This document shows positions 33,801 through 48,300 of a stretch of DNA of 64,000 bases, piece after piece; positions within the stretch are counted from its first letter, which is position 1, and each line of letters opens with the position of its first letter. Source of the stretch: Proteles cristata cristata (taxonomy: Eukaryota; Chordata; Mammalia; Carnivora; Hyaenidae); contig JAESUZ010005167.1 of the NCBI GenBank assembly GCA_017311185.1, positions 1 through 64,000 on the forward strand, written 5' to 3'. The notes beneath the pieces are model-generated. The model ran no database searches, was not told the origin of the DNA, and saw nothing but the letters and a program-made list of their open reading frames with translations. The translations under genes were made by a program, and so were the position numbers.

Positions 33801-36800
33801 TAGCTGTCCTCCGCCTGACTTATTTCGCTCAGCATAACACCCTCAAGTTCATCCATGTTGCTGCACATGGCCAGATTTCATTCTTTCTCATTGCCATGTA
33901 GTATTCCATTGTATAGATAAACCACATCTTCTGGATCCATTAGTTCGTTGATGGACACTTAGGCTCTTTCCATCTTTTGGCTATTGTTGAGATTGCTCCT
34001 ATGAACCTTGGGGTACATTTGTTCCAATGCATCAGCACTCTTGTATCCCTTGGGTAAATTCCTATGAGTGCTATTGCTGGGTCATAGAGAAGTTCTAGTG
34101 TTAATTTTTTGAGGAACATCCACACTGTTTTCCAGAGGGGCTGCAACAGTTTACACTCCTACCAACAGTGTAGGAGGGAACCTGTTTCTCCACATCCTCG
34201 CCAGCATCTAGAGTCCTCTGATTTGCTCTTTTTAGCCACTCTGACTGGCGTGAGGTGGTATCTCACTGTGGTTTTGATTTGTATTTTCCTGATGAGGAGG
34301 GATGCTGAGCATCGTTTCATGTGTGTTGGCCATCTGCATGTCCTCTTTGGGAAGTGTCTGTTCATATCTTCTGCCTCTTTCTTCACTGGATTGTTTGTTT
34401 TTGGGTGTGGAGTTTGGTGGGTTCCTTATAGATTTTGGAGACTAGCCCTTTATAAGATATGTCATTTGTAACTATCTTTTCGCATTCAGTCGGTTGCCTA
34501 TTTGTTTTATGGATAGTTTCCTTTGCCGTGCAGAAGCTTTTCGTCTTGATAAGGTCCCAATAGTTCATTTTTGCTCTTGATTCCCTTGCTTTTGGGGATG
34601 TGCCAAGAACGAAATTGCTGTGGTTGAGGCCAATAAGATTGTTTCTGGCTTTGTCCTCTACAGCTTTGTGGTTTCCTGTCTCACATTCAGCTATTTCATC
34701 CATTTTGAGTTTATTTTTTTATATGGTGTGAGAAAATGATCTAATTTCATTCTTCTGCATGTTGCTGTCCAGTTCTCCCAGCACCATCTGTTAAAGATGC
34801 GGTCTTTTTTCCATTGGATACTCTTTCCTGCTTTGTCAAAGATTAGTTGGCTGTATACTGTTGGGTCCAATTCTAAGTTGTCAATTCTATTCCATTGATC
34901 TATGTGTCTGTTTCTGTGCCAATACCATGCTGTCTTGATGATGACAGCTTCGTAGTAGAGGCTCAAGTCTGGCATGGTGATGCTTCCTGTTTTGCTTTTC
35001 TTCTTCAATATTACTTTGGCTATTTGTGGTCTTTTGTGGTTCCATACAAATTTAAGGATAATTTTTTCTAGTTTTGAGAAGTACGCTGGTACAATTTTGA
35101 TTGGGATTGCATTGAATGTGTAGATTCCTTTGGGTAGTAGTAACATTTTAACTATATTTATTCTTCTCTCTTTGGGTGTTCTTACTTGGAATTCATTGAG
35201 CCTCTTGTATTTAAACATCTATATATTGAATGAATAAATACTACTATATAAATTTATATTCAGTAAAATATACTTTTGCTTTTTTTCAGGTATTCTTTCT
35301 TCAGATAAGCTTATGGCTCCTTTCTCTCTCTTCTTCTCCAGGACTCCCATAATATGCATGTTGGCCTGCTTGTTTCTATACTGTGTGTCATGGGCTCTGT
35401 ATACTTTCCCTACTGTTTTTTTTTTCTTTTTGCTTCCCAGACTCCATAATCAGACTAACTACAAGAAGGTACTCCTTCTTGTAAAGTTTTCAATACAGTG
35501 ATTGTATTTTTCAGATCCACAATATCTGCTTGGTTCTCTTTTATAATTTCGGTCTCTTTGCTGATATTCTCAGTATGTTCATATATTGTTTTTCTGATTT
35601 CCTTGGTTCCTTGTCTGTTTTCCTTAGCACTTTCACCATAGTTAAGAGAATCATTTTAACTTCTCTGTCTAGTAACTGAAACCTGTGTCTCTTTAGGTTA
35701 AGTTTCTGGAGATTTGTTTTATTCCTTTGAATGGGCAACATGACCTTGTGATCTGTTGTTGAACATTGGACATTTGATAAAAGCAGCCACCTCTGTCTGT
35801 CATTGCAGCCTGACTCCATGCAGAGAAAGGCCTCCAGTAATCTGACCACTGTGAAAACTTAAGTCTTCTCAGGTCTTCAGGTCTCAGGCATGTGTCTTTC
35901 CTAGGCCTCTGCATGTGCTTTTTTCCCCTCAAATTTCCCATATGTGATACTGCTTTTACATGTTTTAATTTTGTTACAAGTCTCAAATCTGCTTCTTCTT
36001 GGAGTCTAGATTTTATTGTCTTCCTCTGCCTGTAGTCTCCCTTAACGGTGGACACAGTTCTACAGTTTCCACTCAATGTGGCATCTGCCACTGCTTTCAG
36101 CCACCTCCAGTCTGATATTCAAACTATGTCACCATTCCTATCTGAGCTCTGAATGGGATGAGGCAGAAACCATTCCCTCAGGCTGCCTCCAGATAAGCCA
36201 GAAAACTGAAACAAATTCCAAGGGAGGGGCTGAGAATTGGGTGGCTTCCTCCTGACCATACTGCATAACGCCAGAAAGGGGATGGGGCAAGGGTAACCAG
36301 CAAAAACAACATAAAATTGCTTACTATTTAGAGTATGAGATTATTTATGTTTGGGCAATCATTGGTTGCTGCAGATCCTTGACTGTGTCTAGAGTTCCTA
36401 CACAACTATTTTAGTCTGTTGATGACTTGATGTTTCTGTGAGGGAACAAGGATTACCTTGGGGCTTCCAGGTCTGCCTTCTTGCTTACTTTGCCTCCAGA
36501 TGTACCTTAATTTTAAAAATCAATTCCCCAAATATTTAGGAATTAAGTTAGTCTTTTCTTTTGTTGTAACAACAATAATAAGTATAGTAATTTATTTTAA
36601 TGTTCGTTTGTGAGAGAGATCGAGAGAGAACAATGGGAGAGAGAGACAGAGACAGAGAGAACAAGCGGGTGAGGGGCTGGAAGAGAGGGAAACAGGATCT
36701 GAAGCAACCAGCCTTCTATGCTGACAGCAGTGAGCCCAATGCGTGGCTCGAACTTATGAACCATGAGATCGTTACCTGAGCCGAAGTCGAGCACTCAACA

Positions 36801-39800
36801 GACTGAGCCACCCAGGTGCCCCAATAATGATACTAATTTCATTGAGTACCTACCATGTGTCCAGGCACTATCATATACACTTTATCTCTTTAAATAACTA
36901 ATTTAAACGTTACTACTTTCTAGGTAGTATTGTAACCATTTCATAGATGAGAAATGTACCCATTTTATACATGATAAAGCTGTGGCACAGAGGGGAACAT
37001 ACTGTACATATGAAACTAAGACAGACACATGGGGAGATGAAACTTTAAGGCTTTAACAGGTGACATGGATCTATTCATGGTTTGATGTGAGTTGAGAGGA
37101 GGTGGCTACAGTAGACCAGAAGAAATTGGCTGGATCATACCCTACCATTTCTTTTGGTTCTATAAATGCTTTAAAAATGGGTCTCAGTTCTTGAGATACG
37201 TTTTCATGTCACTATGGTAGTGGATTGGCCAGGTAAATACCTTTTTCCTTTAACCTAGAAAGTAACACATGGTGTTTGATCTTGACCAGGAGGGAAAGAG
37301 AGGTTCAAACCCAGCCCTGTGGTGGGTGAATAACCAAGGGGACGAAGTGAAGTGGAGTTTCAGAGAGATGACAGACTTATCCCGCCGTGCAGCCAACGTC
37401 TTTACCCAGACCTGTGGCTTGCAACACGGAGACCATCTAGCCTTGATCCTGCCTCGAGTGCCTGAGTGGTGGCTGGTGGTCATAGGCTGCATCCGAGCAG
37501 GTAACTCAAAGAGATCTCAACATACTTTAGGTCTGGCCTAGAGTCGCTGGGTCCTGAAATATTAATATTTCCCAACTTTTTTTCTTATCCTTCATATCCT
37601 TTCTCTTTCACAGACCCCTTTCAATATTCTTTTACTCCTTCATATTCTCTCCTTCACACTTATACACCCTTAAACACAATGTCATAACTCTCTAATTCAC
37701 ACACACACACACACACGCACACATACACTTTTTCTTGCAAACTCATTTTTTGTTTTTAAAAATCCATCTATTGCTAACATTATGCCCCCGTCCCACACTG
37801 ACTCATTTAACTATCAGTAGACATTGTGACATCCATAAACACAAGATAAACACCCATAAACCCTGGAGCATGCATCTGCTATGATCCATGACATTCTCCT
37901 CACATAACCAGAACAGAGTTATCACACAAGAAGTCTAACTTTGGTATAATATACATCCATAGTCATAGCCAAAATTCTTTAATTGTCCCAACAGGGTCTT
38001 TTGTAGTATTTGTTGTTGTTATTGTTGTTGTTGTTGTTGTTGTTAAAATCCAAATCCGATAGAGGATCATGCATTGCATTGTGTTGTCAGGTCTCGTCAG
38101 TCTCCGTTAATCTAGGCTGTTCTGCATGACAACATCTTGGAAACGTCTAAGCCAGTTGTTTTGCAGAAGGTCCTACAAAATTTGTATTGCTGACTCATTC
38201 TTCAGGATTATATTCCGATAACAATTTTTAGTAGGAGCTCTAGAAGGACAACATGCCTATCTCAGTGCTCTACATCAGGAGATATGTGAAGTCGGTTTCT
38301 CCTATCATTGGTGATATTATTGACAAATACTTTGCCTTAGAAGGCATTGTTTCCCTTTGTAATTAGTAAGTAACCTGTTCTGTAATACTTATGAGACTGT
38401 GAATATCCTGTCCCCCAAATGTCTTTCTCCCTATGACTTGAAAATCCATTGATGATTCTTGATTGAATTGGATATTATTATGGTGGTTTTATAGGAGAAT
38501 TTTCTAATTATGTTATTCCCTCTACACTTATTAATTAGTATTCTTCTGTAGAGACTTCCATTCCCCTTTTAATTGCCTATCTATCTATATAATTTAGAAT
38601 TGGTGTGGGACTCCTGAATTCTTTTTTGAATTGCTTTATAATGCATATATTTCCACACAAATAAAATACTCCATTAATCCATCAAGGTCATATGGAATCA
38701 GGACAACAGAGAGAGTATAGAGAAGCCATGTCATCTGTAGAGCTAAGAGATGGCACATGGGAAATCCAAGATACGAACTGAGCCCTCTGGGATAGGTAGA
38801 ATAAAAGAAAAATAGAAGCAAAGGAAGGGAATTCCAAGAATGGGCATAGCACATGCAGAGACTTAGAGTCAGGAGAAGCCTGTGTGAAGAATAGCCATGT
38901 TAAAATAGGGAATAGATTTGTGAGAGAAAAAGGTGGAAGTTGGGCAGTGCCTTCAGTGTTGGGTGGAGAGTATGGTGCTTTCCTGGAGAGAGGGCACAGG
39001 TGCTGGTGAAGAGTAGAAAAATGGAGGGGGAAAGTCAGTGTTCTGTGGAACCTGAACAAGTAAAGTATGGAAGATGGGTAGTAGAAAGCTTCAGGACGAG
39101 GCATCTGGTGGAGAGATTAGAACCCAATAGGGGCACACAAATACTTGAACTCTTGGAGATGGAAGATGGAAGGGAATGTAGAAAAGTTAAGAGGATAATG
39201 TCCTTAAATTTGGATGTGAAGAGTGAAGGAAAGAAGATTCAAGTTGACACAAGTGTCTGAAAGTGGAGGAAGTGAGAGGAGAAAAATGGAGGCAAGGATA
39301 CAGCTAATCCTAATGTCAACAATATTGTCCTACTTATGTTTATAGTCCCAGATCTCATGTAAAGTAGGATACACCTGTCTACTGCTTTGATCCATCTAGC
39401 ATAGAAGAGGTTAGGCCAGGCTTTTGAAATTTCAGTGTGCATAGGAAACCCTTGGAGAGCTTCTTAAAGTGCAAATTCTGGTTCAGTAGGATTGGGATGG
39501 GGTATGAGATTTTTGTGTCCTGGGTGGTGCTGATGGTACTGGCCCATGGATCATACTTTGTACAGTGAGAAGCTAGCAGATTTATATGCAGATAACCCAG
39601 GCCTGAAACCCAAAAGTTCCTCTTTTATCCCCAGGTATAATCTTCATCCCAGGAACCACTCAGATGAAGGCCAAGGACATTCTCTACCGGTTACAAATGT
39701 CTAAAGCCAAAGGCATTGTGACCATAGATACCTTTGCCGCAGAGGTGGATTCTCTAGTTTCAGAGTGTCCTGCTCTGAAAACAAAGCTCCTGGTGTCTGA

Positions 39801-42775
39801 CCATAGTCGTCAAGGATGGCTGGACTTCCGATCCCTGATTAAGTGAGTTTCTGATCTGATGAATGTGTTTTCTAAGGAAGGACAGGAGAAGACCATTCAT
39901 TCCCAAATACTGCATTTTCCCCCTGCTTTAAATGAAGAAATGTTAGTCTACTTATCCAAGTCTCTCACAAATTCCTTTTGATTTCTAATACTAGAAGAAC
40001 TGTTTTTTCCTCCAGTGTTGTAAACTTCCATTTTTCTGACTCCAAGCCCCTCACATTGGATCCCCAGGGATCCAAAAGAAGGAAATATGACTTCTCTCCT
40101 TTTGTACTGAATCCCTTTGCAGATCAGCATCCCCAGATCACACCTGTATTAAGTCAAAGACGCTGGACCCAATGGCCACCTTCTTCACCAGTGGGACAAC
40201 AGGCCTTCCCAAGATGGCAAAACATAGTCATGGACTTGCCTTGCGATCCTCTTTGCCTTCATGGTAGGAAAGAAGGCATTGACTTAGATGCTGGGCCACA
40301 CGCCTGGGGTGGTATGTGCATGTGTGTGTGCATGTGTGTGAGCACACATGTGGGTTGGGAAAAGAGCTCTACATAGAATTGACTCACCCTGTTTCTTCCG
40401 TCTGGGCTCATTGGTTCAGACTCCTGAGAGTCTTGACAGGTAGACACTGGGAATCCTAATGGTTTGCTGACAGGGGCCTCTGGAGACCAAGAAGGCCCAT
40501 TTAGGTCCTGCCTGAGCACCTTTATAAGAGGTGTGTAAGAAGTGTGGGTGGAGACCGCAAGCATTCAGCAAACCACAAAAATGACAAGCCATTGTGTCCC
40601 TGTCAATTGACTCAGGGTTTGGTGGCAAAAGACAGAATGTTTTAACAATGTCACCTGAAGTGACCGGTCCTTTCCATTTCTCAATTATGAACAAATGAAA
40701 CTTGGAGTTACTCAGTCATGAGCTCTTGGGAAAAAGGGTAATGGAACCAAGCAACAACATGCCACTGTCCCTAGTCTAGAAAATCAATCATAGAGGCTGA
40801 AGCTGTAGCCTTGGGGTTAATCATTTGATCTATTTTAAACCGAGCCTCTTCTCTCTGTCCCTACTCCAGATAAAAATATTCAGAATAGAACAAGTTCCAT
40901 ATATTTCCTGACTTATTAACCAGACCAGAGGGCAGACAAAACTTTTTTGTGGACAGTGCAGAATTATGTGCAGATGCAGCGTTATGCAATGATAGCAGCT
41001 GACTAGCAAAACCCTGGAAGAATGGAGGTGGAAAGAAGGCAAGGGCGTTCTGTGCAGTCTGAATGACAAGAGCAGAGGCACAAAGATATTAAAATTGGCA
41101 TTATAAATTACAGAGACTTTGGGATATCTCGTGCTCAGCCTAAGTGATAAGGGACATATGGAAGGAGTTGGGAACCAGTGAGCAGGGCCCAGGATCTAGT
41201 GGCCTTGGTATACAGTTTAGAGTCTTTTAGGCAAATGAAGGGGAGGTATTGGAGCAATGGGATGTATTTCAGCTAGGGAAAGACCTAATCAGATTTGTGT
41301 TTTTAGAAGATTACCGTGGCCGCAAGATGAAGGGAGGCAGGACGGATTAGGATCGGCTGGGTTTGAGGTTCCTGAGGGACACTCCAGAAGTGATGTTCAG
41401 TGGGTAGTTGGTTCTGAAGCTGAGATGACAGGTCTTCCTAGCTAGTAATATTCTGTGGGAGAGCCACAATCCTAAGAGGGCTGTAATGAGGGAGGGTGGA
41501 TTGTTTATCCAAGCCCTTCTCTGCTAATAGTAAAGCTCCTCAGAGCCATAGTCTGCTAATGGGAGGATTGTATTTTCTCAAGGAGTTACACACAGACATC
41601 CCCCAGGAGCAGTAAGATAGGATAGAGAAATGAGAAACCTTTCCCACCCTGCTTTTCATTTATTGCCCTAGTGTATAATTGTTTTTAGTTCTTTGCTAAA
41701 TGTGATATTAATTATTGCTTTCTCTTTCTCTCTCTCTCTTTCTCTCTCTCTCGATCACTCGCTCTTTCTCACCCTCCATCCCTCTCTCTCTTTCTCTTTA
41801 TCTTTCTCCATCTCAAACGACAGAAAGCCCAATCTAACCCTCTTTATGCCCAAGAGTGAAAAAAGGAATTTATTGGATCATGAGGCAGGGCACTCCAGGG
41901 TTTGGCTTCAGACGTAGCCAGAGTCTGTGGGTCAGGTTTTCAACTCTCCATCTGCTGTGTTTTGATGCACTTCTCAGAAAGGCTCATCCCTTGTTAACCC
42001 CAAATGGCTGCCAGCATTTCCTAGGACTGTATAAGTAACAGAGCCAATTCCCAGCCTTAAGGATCATTATAACTAAACCAGTTGAAATCACACATGACCA
42101 GAAAATAGAATTTGACATGTTTTAGGGACCGGGGTCGGGAGTGTGTCTGGATCCCACTCAAACCACATGTACTGAGAACGAGAGGTGGGTCACCCTGAAA
42201 ATCAAAGTCCCCAGCCCTCGATCACATCCTCTCATGATCACCTAGCTGAGGCCACTGTGTTTTGGAGTTAGCAGGCAATTAATGCAACTGAAGACATCTG
42301 ATGTCCTCTGGTGCCCTTCAGACCCAGGCTGGATTCTGGCTTCCATGGGGTGCATGTTTGAACCATGGGCAGCAGGGTCTACACTCTTCATCCATCATCT
42401 GCCCAAGTTTGACCCTAAGGTCATTCTACAGGTAAGAAGATAAACCTTCCAGTGCCAACAAACTCCTAGAAGACACTCATGTTTCAAACTCATAAACTGG
42501 ACCTGATGAGAAATATTTTATTTAGCAGAAAGTCTTATTAGCATAATATAACCCTGGTCCTGGGTTTCTCAAAGTATGGAGCACTGAATTAGTTACTGTA
42601 TGAGAATCATGTTAGATGAAACCTTGAAGAAAATGCATATTCCAAGCCCTCCTTCAGCCCTATGAAACACTTCGTAGGCTTGGGATACTGAATAAACTTT
42701 TTAAGAGATTAAACCAACAAGAGCAAGCTAGGTCTTCTGGATTCTGGGTCCTGGATCTGCCAGAGCCAGTTGGCT

Positions 42776-42836
<61 letters not shown>

Positions 42837-45329
42837 TGTTGTTCTTATTATTGTTGTTCATTTCAATGAAGTGTTTAAAATAGTGCCCTTAGAAAATGAC
42901 AAATCAAGCTTATTATCCATTTTTCACATTTATTTGTGGTTTACTTGTACTCTGAGCCTAGTTTCCTCACCTGTGAAATGGAAGTTTTAATAATTCCTAT
43001 GTCACAAAATTTTTGAGATATAAATGAGATGGTACAGGAGAAGTGGGTGAAGTGCTTAACCCTGAGTTCGCACAAGGGAGGCACCCAGGAAGCAGTGGTG
43101 GAAGCTGGTATTGTTAGGTATATCTCATGGTAATAACTCAAGGCACCCATGTGAACCCTCTCGCTATACTTCCATTCATCTGAAAATGCTCTTTGCATCT
43201 CCACACACACCTTTGCTTTCCATCTCAGAGGTACACCTGCCCCTCCACCTCTCAAAGTCCAGTCCCCCCTCCCCTACCTCACCCCTGCAGATTCTGTTCT
43301 TTTCTCTGTCTTGTTAAGAGCTCTTCTCATTATCTTCCATCCATTAAAACTTTTCTTCTCTTTTTCAATCTTTCACTTTCCCCCCCTTTCCATTAATCTT
43401 TTACCCTTTAAATGTTTTCTTCTGTGTTTTCAACCTCTTCCTCTTCATTAACTGTATTCCCCCTTAGTCCATTAACATATTCAAAATTCCTCATCCTAAA
43501 AAATACCTTCACCCTACCCTGGTACACACCGCACCAACCGAGTCTTTCCTCCCTTAATATCAAATTTCTCTATAGAACATTCTCCACTTGCTGCAGACAC
43601 AGTCTCTTCACCCCCCTTACCTCTGAACACTGCAGTCCTCCAACAGTCTGTCCTCACCATTCCTCTTCCTTGTAAACAGTCTCCTCTACTTCCATTTCAC
43701 CAGCATGGACACCCAGTCAAAGGACTCTCAAAACTGTACTTTGGGTCTAGTTTCCTTCAAATCAAATTCCCCCTTTGTTTATCTGCCTCAAGTCCATCTG
43801 ATGATCCCTCCAGCACATCAGACTACATTTCCCATTCCTAATTCCCCACCTCATGTCAATATCATTGTTCACTACTCTCATCCTGCCATCCCCGAGACTT
43901 AAAGCTGCACAAAAAACGCCAAATCCATCTTTCCCCTCCCCCCTCCACTAAGTACATGGGTGTCTCCAAAGTGTCAGTGTATTTTAACTAAATTATTTCA
44001 AATTACTAATTATACAATTTTACATACAAACTCAAACACACACATCAACATTTGAAAGTTTAAATATTTTTATTTATTATTTACTTGTGGGGTGCCTGAG
44101 TGGCTCAATCAGTTAAGTATCCTACACTTAATCTCAGCTCAGGTCTTGATCTCAGGGCTGTGAGTTCAATCCCCACATTGGGCTCCGTGCTGGGAGTGAA
44201 ACATACTTTAAAAAAATTAGCAGAAGACATGAGCAGACATTTCCCTAAAGAAGACATCCAGATGGCCAACAGACATGTGAAAAGATGCTCAATATCACTC
44301 CTCATCAGGGAAATAGAAATCAAAACCACAATGAGATATAACCCCACACCCGTCAGTATGCTAAAATGAGAAAGACAACAAACAAGTGTTGACGACGATG
44401 TGGAAAAATGGAACCATCATGCATCTTTTCGTAGGAGTGCAAGCTGGTGCAGCAATGGTGGAAAGCAGTATGAGAGTCCTCAAAAAATTAAAAATAAAAT
44501 TACCACATGATTCAGTAATTGTACTACTGAGTATCTACACAAATAATACAAAAACACAATTTCCAAAGGATATATGCACTGCTATGTTTATTTCAGCATT
44601 ATTTACAATAGCCAAATTATGGAAGTATATCAAGTGTTCATCCATAGATGAATGGATAAAGATGTGGTATATGCATATATACCTATACATATAGACATAT
44701 ATGTGTCATGGAATAGTACTCAGCCATTAAAAATAATGAAATCTTGCCATTTTCAACCACTTGGATGGATCTACAGGGTATAATTATAAATCAGTCAGAG
44801 AAAGACAAAAACCATATGATTTTGCTCATATGGAATTTAGGAAACAAAAGAAAAAAAGAAAAAAAAAAGAGAAACCCCAAAAGAAACTCTTAACTTTATA
44901 GAATAAACTGATGGTTACCACAGGGGAAGTGGGGGGATGGGTGGAATAGGTAAAGGGGATTAAGTATACACTTAACAGGATGAGCAATGAGTCATACGTA
45001 GAACTGTTGAATCACCATATTGTACATCTGAAACTAATATAACACTGTATAAAATTACAGTGGAAAGAAATGGAGGTATGAAGGCAGGAAGGAAGAGGAA
45101 AGAAGGAGGAAATGAAGGAAGGAAGGAAGGAAGGAAGGAAGGAAGGAGAGAAAAGAAGGAAGGAGAGGAAGGAAGGAAATTGATTCGACTCAGAAATAGA
45201 GGGACTGGGGCATCTTGGTGGTTTAGTCACTTGAGTGACCAACTCTTGATTTTGTCTAGGGTCATGATCCCAGAGTTCTCGGATCGAGCCCTATGTGAGT
45301 CTCCACATTTAGCATATAAGTTGCTTGAG

Positions 45330-45381
<52 letters not shown>

Positions 45382-48300
45382 AAAAATTAAAAAAGAGAGA
45401 CTGAGAGAGGAGGTAGATTTCCCCCATATGCCCATTATCCTCCCTGTGGTTCTGTATGGAAACTATAGATACTCCCATTCTACAGACGAGGGAACAGAAT
45501 TGCAGAGGAATCAAATAACAGGATTGAAGTCAGGCAGGCAGACCCCAAACCCACATTCTCCTCTCTTGAGTGTTCCTTGCTCTCCCAGGGTATCTCCAGC
45601 CTGATCCTAAGCTGAAAGACTCCAAACCTCTTGCAAAACAAGGGTGAATAACAGACATTTTAAACTATCTGATCTCCACTGACCTCAATCTTTCTGTATT
45701 TACTTCTTAATGTCTCCTGTCTAAATCTAACCTCAGTCTTCCTAAAGTTATTTCTTGTTCCTCTCCTATCTAAATAAACCATATTTTAACTATATTCAAT
45801 GTTTCTTCAACTCTGGTGACTTTGCTCCTGTGACTCCTTCTTTCTGCAAGAACCTCTTCATTCTTCTGCCTGTGGAGACCATATTCATTTGTTAACTACC
45901 CCAACTAGATAAATGGCACGTGTTCCATGAGGTCCCTGGATCACCCAATCAGAAGGAGTATTTCCCTCTGCTAAGTTCTCCTTCCAGTCTCTCCTATGAG
46001 ACTCTATGAGAGAAATCTCCTAGTTCCTGCCTTACCAGTTGAGTCCTGTTTTATCTCCTGTATTAGTACACACTCCCAGGTGCGATGTTGTCTAACTCTT
46101 CTTGCATTTCCCCCATCAGTGCCTGATCCGTGTCACACAGAAAATCCATGCTCGGTATAGGCATATTGAAAGAACTAACAAATGAATAGGACTCTCCTAC
46201 AGGGGAGATCAGAATTAAAATGGTACTAACTGGTATTTTAAATCTTTATTGTAAGAATTCCTTCTTTCCTCACTTTCTAGACATTGTGCAAATACCCCAT
46301 CACCCAGTGCCTTGCTGCTCCAGCTGTGTATCGAATGGTTCTACAGCAGATTTCTACCAGGTATGGTAGAAGTGGTGGGACCTGGTCATAACAAACTTTG
46401 GGTAGGAATTTAAGGAATCCAGTGTACTGTGGTCTGACTTTTTAACTGTGGTTCTTTGAGGGGTGTCTTGGTGTGGTAGTGGTAAATTAAGTGTTGGTGG
46501 TGACAATTATCATTAGGCAGCCTAATTAATTAATTAATTAAAGCCGGACTCCAGATCCAAATGAAATGCTCAGTGCCCTATACATTATTGTAGGTTTATT
46601 ATTTTGTGACCATTTTTCTTAGGAAAGGACAAACATAGAGAAAAAGACATAACACATAAATGTACAGATTAATGAATTGTTGAAAATAAAACACTTATGT
46701 CACCACTCACATGAGTTACAAAAATAGAACATTGCCCACACCTCAGAGATACCTGCATGGCTCTCTATCTACCCAAAAGTAACTCATATCTTGACTTTTA
46801 TTGAGTTAATATTCTTCTTTTCCCTTATAGAAAACACTCCTAAGTAAATAACTCTTAACAAATTATTATATTTTACTTACCCCTGAACGTTATACATATA
46901 ATCATACATTATTCCATAATATCAGTCTTCTTTTTTCAACTTATGTTTTTAAGATGTGTCTATGTTGCTATATATTACTATAGTTCATTTTCATTGCTGT
47001 GTAATACCCCATTGATTTAAAACATTGCATATTTTTTTATCAGTTCTACCATTAATGGACATTTGGGTAGTTTTTATTTTGGGGTTATTGATGATTAATG
47101 CTACAATGTTTGCTTATACCTGTACCCAGGTGCATATAAGCATGCATTTCTGTAACATTTTCTTGGAAGAGGAATTGCCTGTTCACTCTGACACAACATT
47201 CTACCACATGGTTTTCCAATATATTGAACCAATTTATGCTCCCACTAGCAAGGTAGAATTCCCATTGTTCCATGACATTGGCAGTATTTTTTATTGTCAG
47301 AGTATTTAATTTTTGTCAATCTGATGGATATATAGTGTTCTCTTACCATAAATTTCTTTTTGCATTTTCCCATCTTTGTGAGCTCATCTTAGCTAAACTG
47401 AAAACTGCTCTTTGAAACATAAGGACAATTATGAATCTTTTAAAGACTGTGAAATTAAGATGACTCCTCCAAAATTCAGAGTAACATGTTTTAAATATAG
47501 AATTAAAATATTAAGATGTTTAATGACTACCCATATGAAGCTAATTTTGAATCACAACTAGAGTATTTCATGAAGCCTCATGCTGGCTTGACTCCATTTG
47601 TGTTTCAAAGTTCATAGGAAGCAACTTTTTGAAGTATTCCTCAGATGAGTATCTTTGTTTAAATCCAATAACTCCACCAAGTTACAACTAATGACTGCAT
47701 CAGACTCTGCCCATGTGATCTATTTGGAATAAAGTTGCAGAAGAATGAAGAAGACACTTCAGTAAAACCACCTTCTTGTCCATCTCCCCCAACTCTGTAT
47801 GTACCCAGGGCGGGATGAAGAGGATGAAAAGGTGGACTAGATGGCTGCTGCTTCTCTGATCCCCAAGAGCTGACTGGCTCAGCCCACAGCCAGCTAGTAC
47901 TCAGATCTCAATCACTTCTCCCCATGTCTTTCAGGGAATCCATCATTATTTTGTGGCTGTTTTGTCTTATTTATGGAAAATTTTATGAGGAAAATGAAAG
48001 AGGATTTATGTCACAAATGGACCTACTAGAAACGTTCACAGCCAACGTTTCTGCTCTGTCTGAAATTCCTTCTCTCAGGACTGTTACCTACACCCCTTCT
48101 CTCTTTTCCTACACTCATCCTGGTCTTCCTTGAGGTCCTGAGCAATTCATTTCCACCCCTTCACTTGGATTTTCTGCTCAGAAATACAAAACTCCTTCAG
48201 TTCACATGTCCCCACTCTTCCTAGAAGGCAGTTTATCCTCACATGCTTTTGGGTGTCTTATCACCCACCATTATGCTTTATAAAGCGTCCATCTTAGCCA

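Larger units (their letters stand above)
31655..36115 (-). mobile_element. Old LINE-1 5'-region sequence, split by two younger L1 insertions
   Basis: Three pieces (31655-31754, 33349-33530, 35184-36115) read on as one old minus-strand L1-like sequence, e.g. CTCCCTTATTTCGAATGAGA, then GAAATCCCACTGTCTCCTGG and CTTATACATGATGAGTCACT, then CATTTGATAAAAGCAGCCAC. The breaks are filled by L1 copies at 31774-33329 and 33546-35168, each with its own target duplication. Confidence 0.6.

Noticed and set aside
37250..37541. ATG at 37269 as an alternative ACSM1 start
   Set aside because: The ATG lies in intron sequence just before the acceptor at 37289. Translation from it would drop the presequence, and exon 1 joins exon 2 in phase with the family pattern.
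38688..39104. 138-codon minus-strand open frame in ACSM1 intron 2
   Set aside because: Overlaps old interspersed-repeat sequence and shows no recognisable domain.
40123..40376. Plus-strand frame 39978-40376 over ACSM1 exon 4
   Set aside because: It is in a different frame from the conserved TSGTTG frame and crosses intron sequence on both sides.
47924..48133. 69-codon plus-strand frame in ACSM1 intron 6 as an extra exon
   Set aside because: It does not match any ACSM segment, and exons 6 and 7 join perfectly in phase without it.
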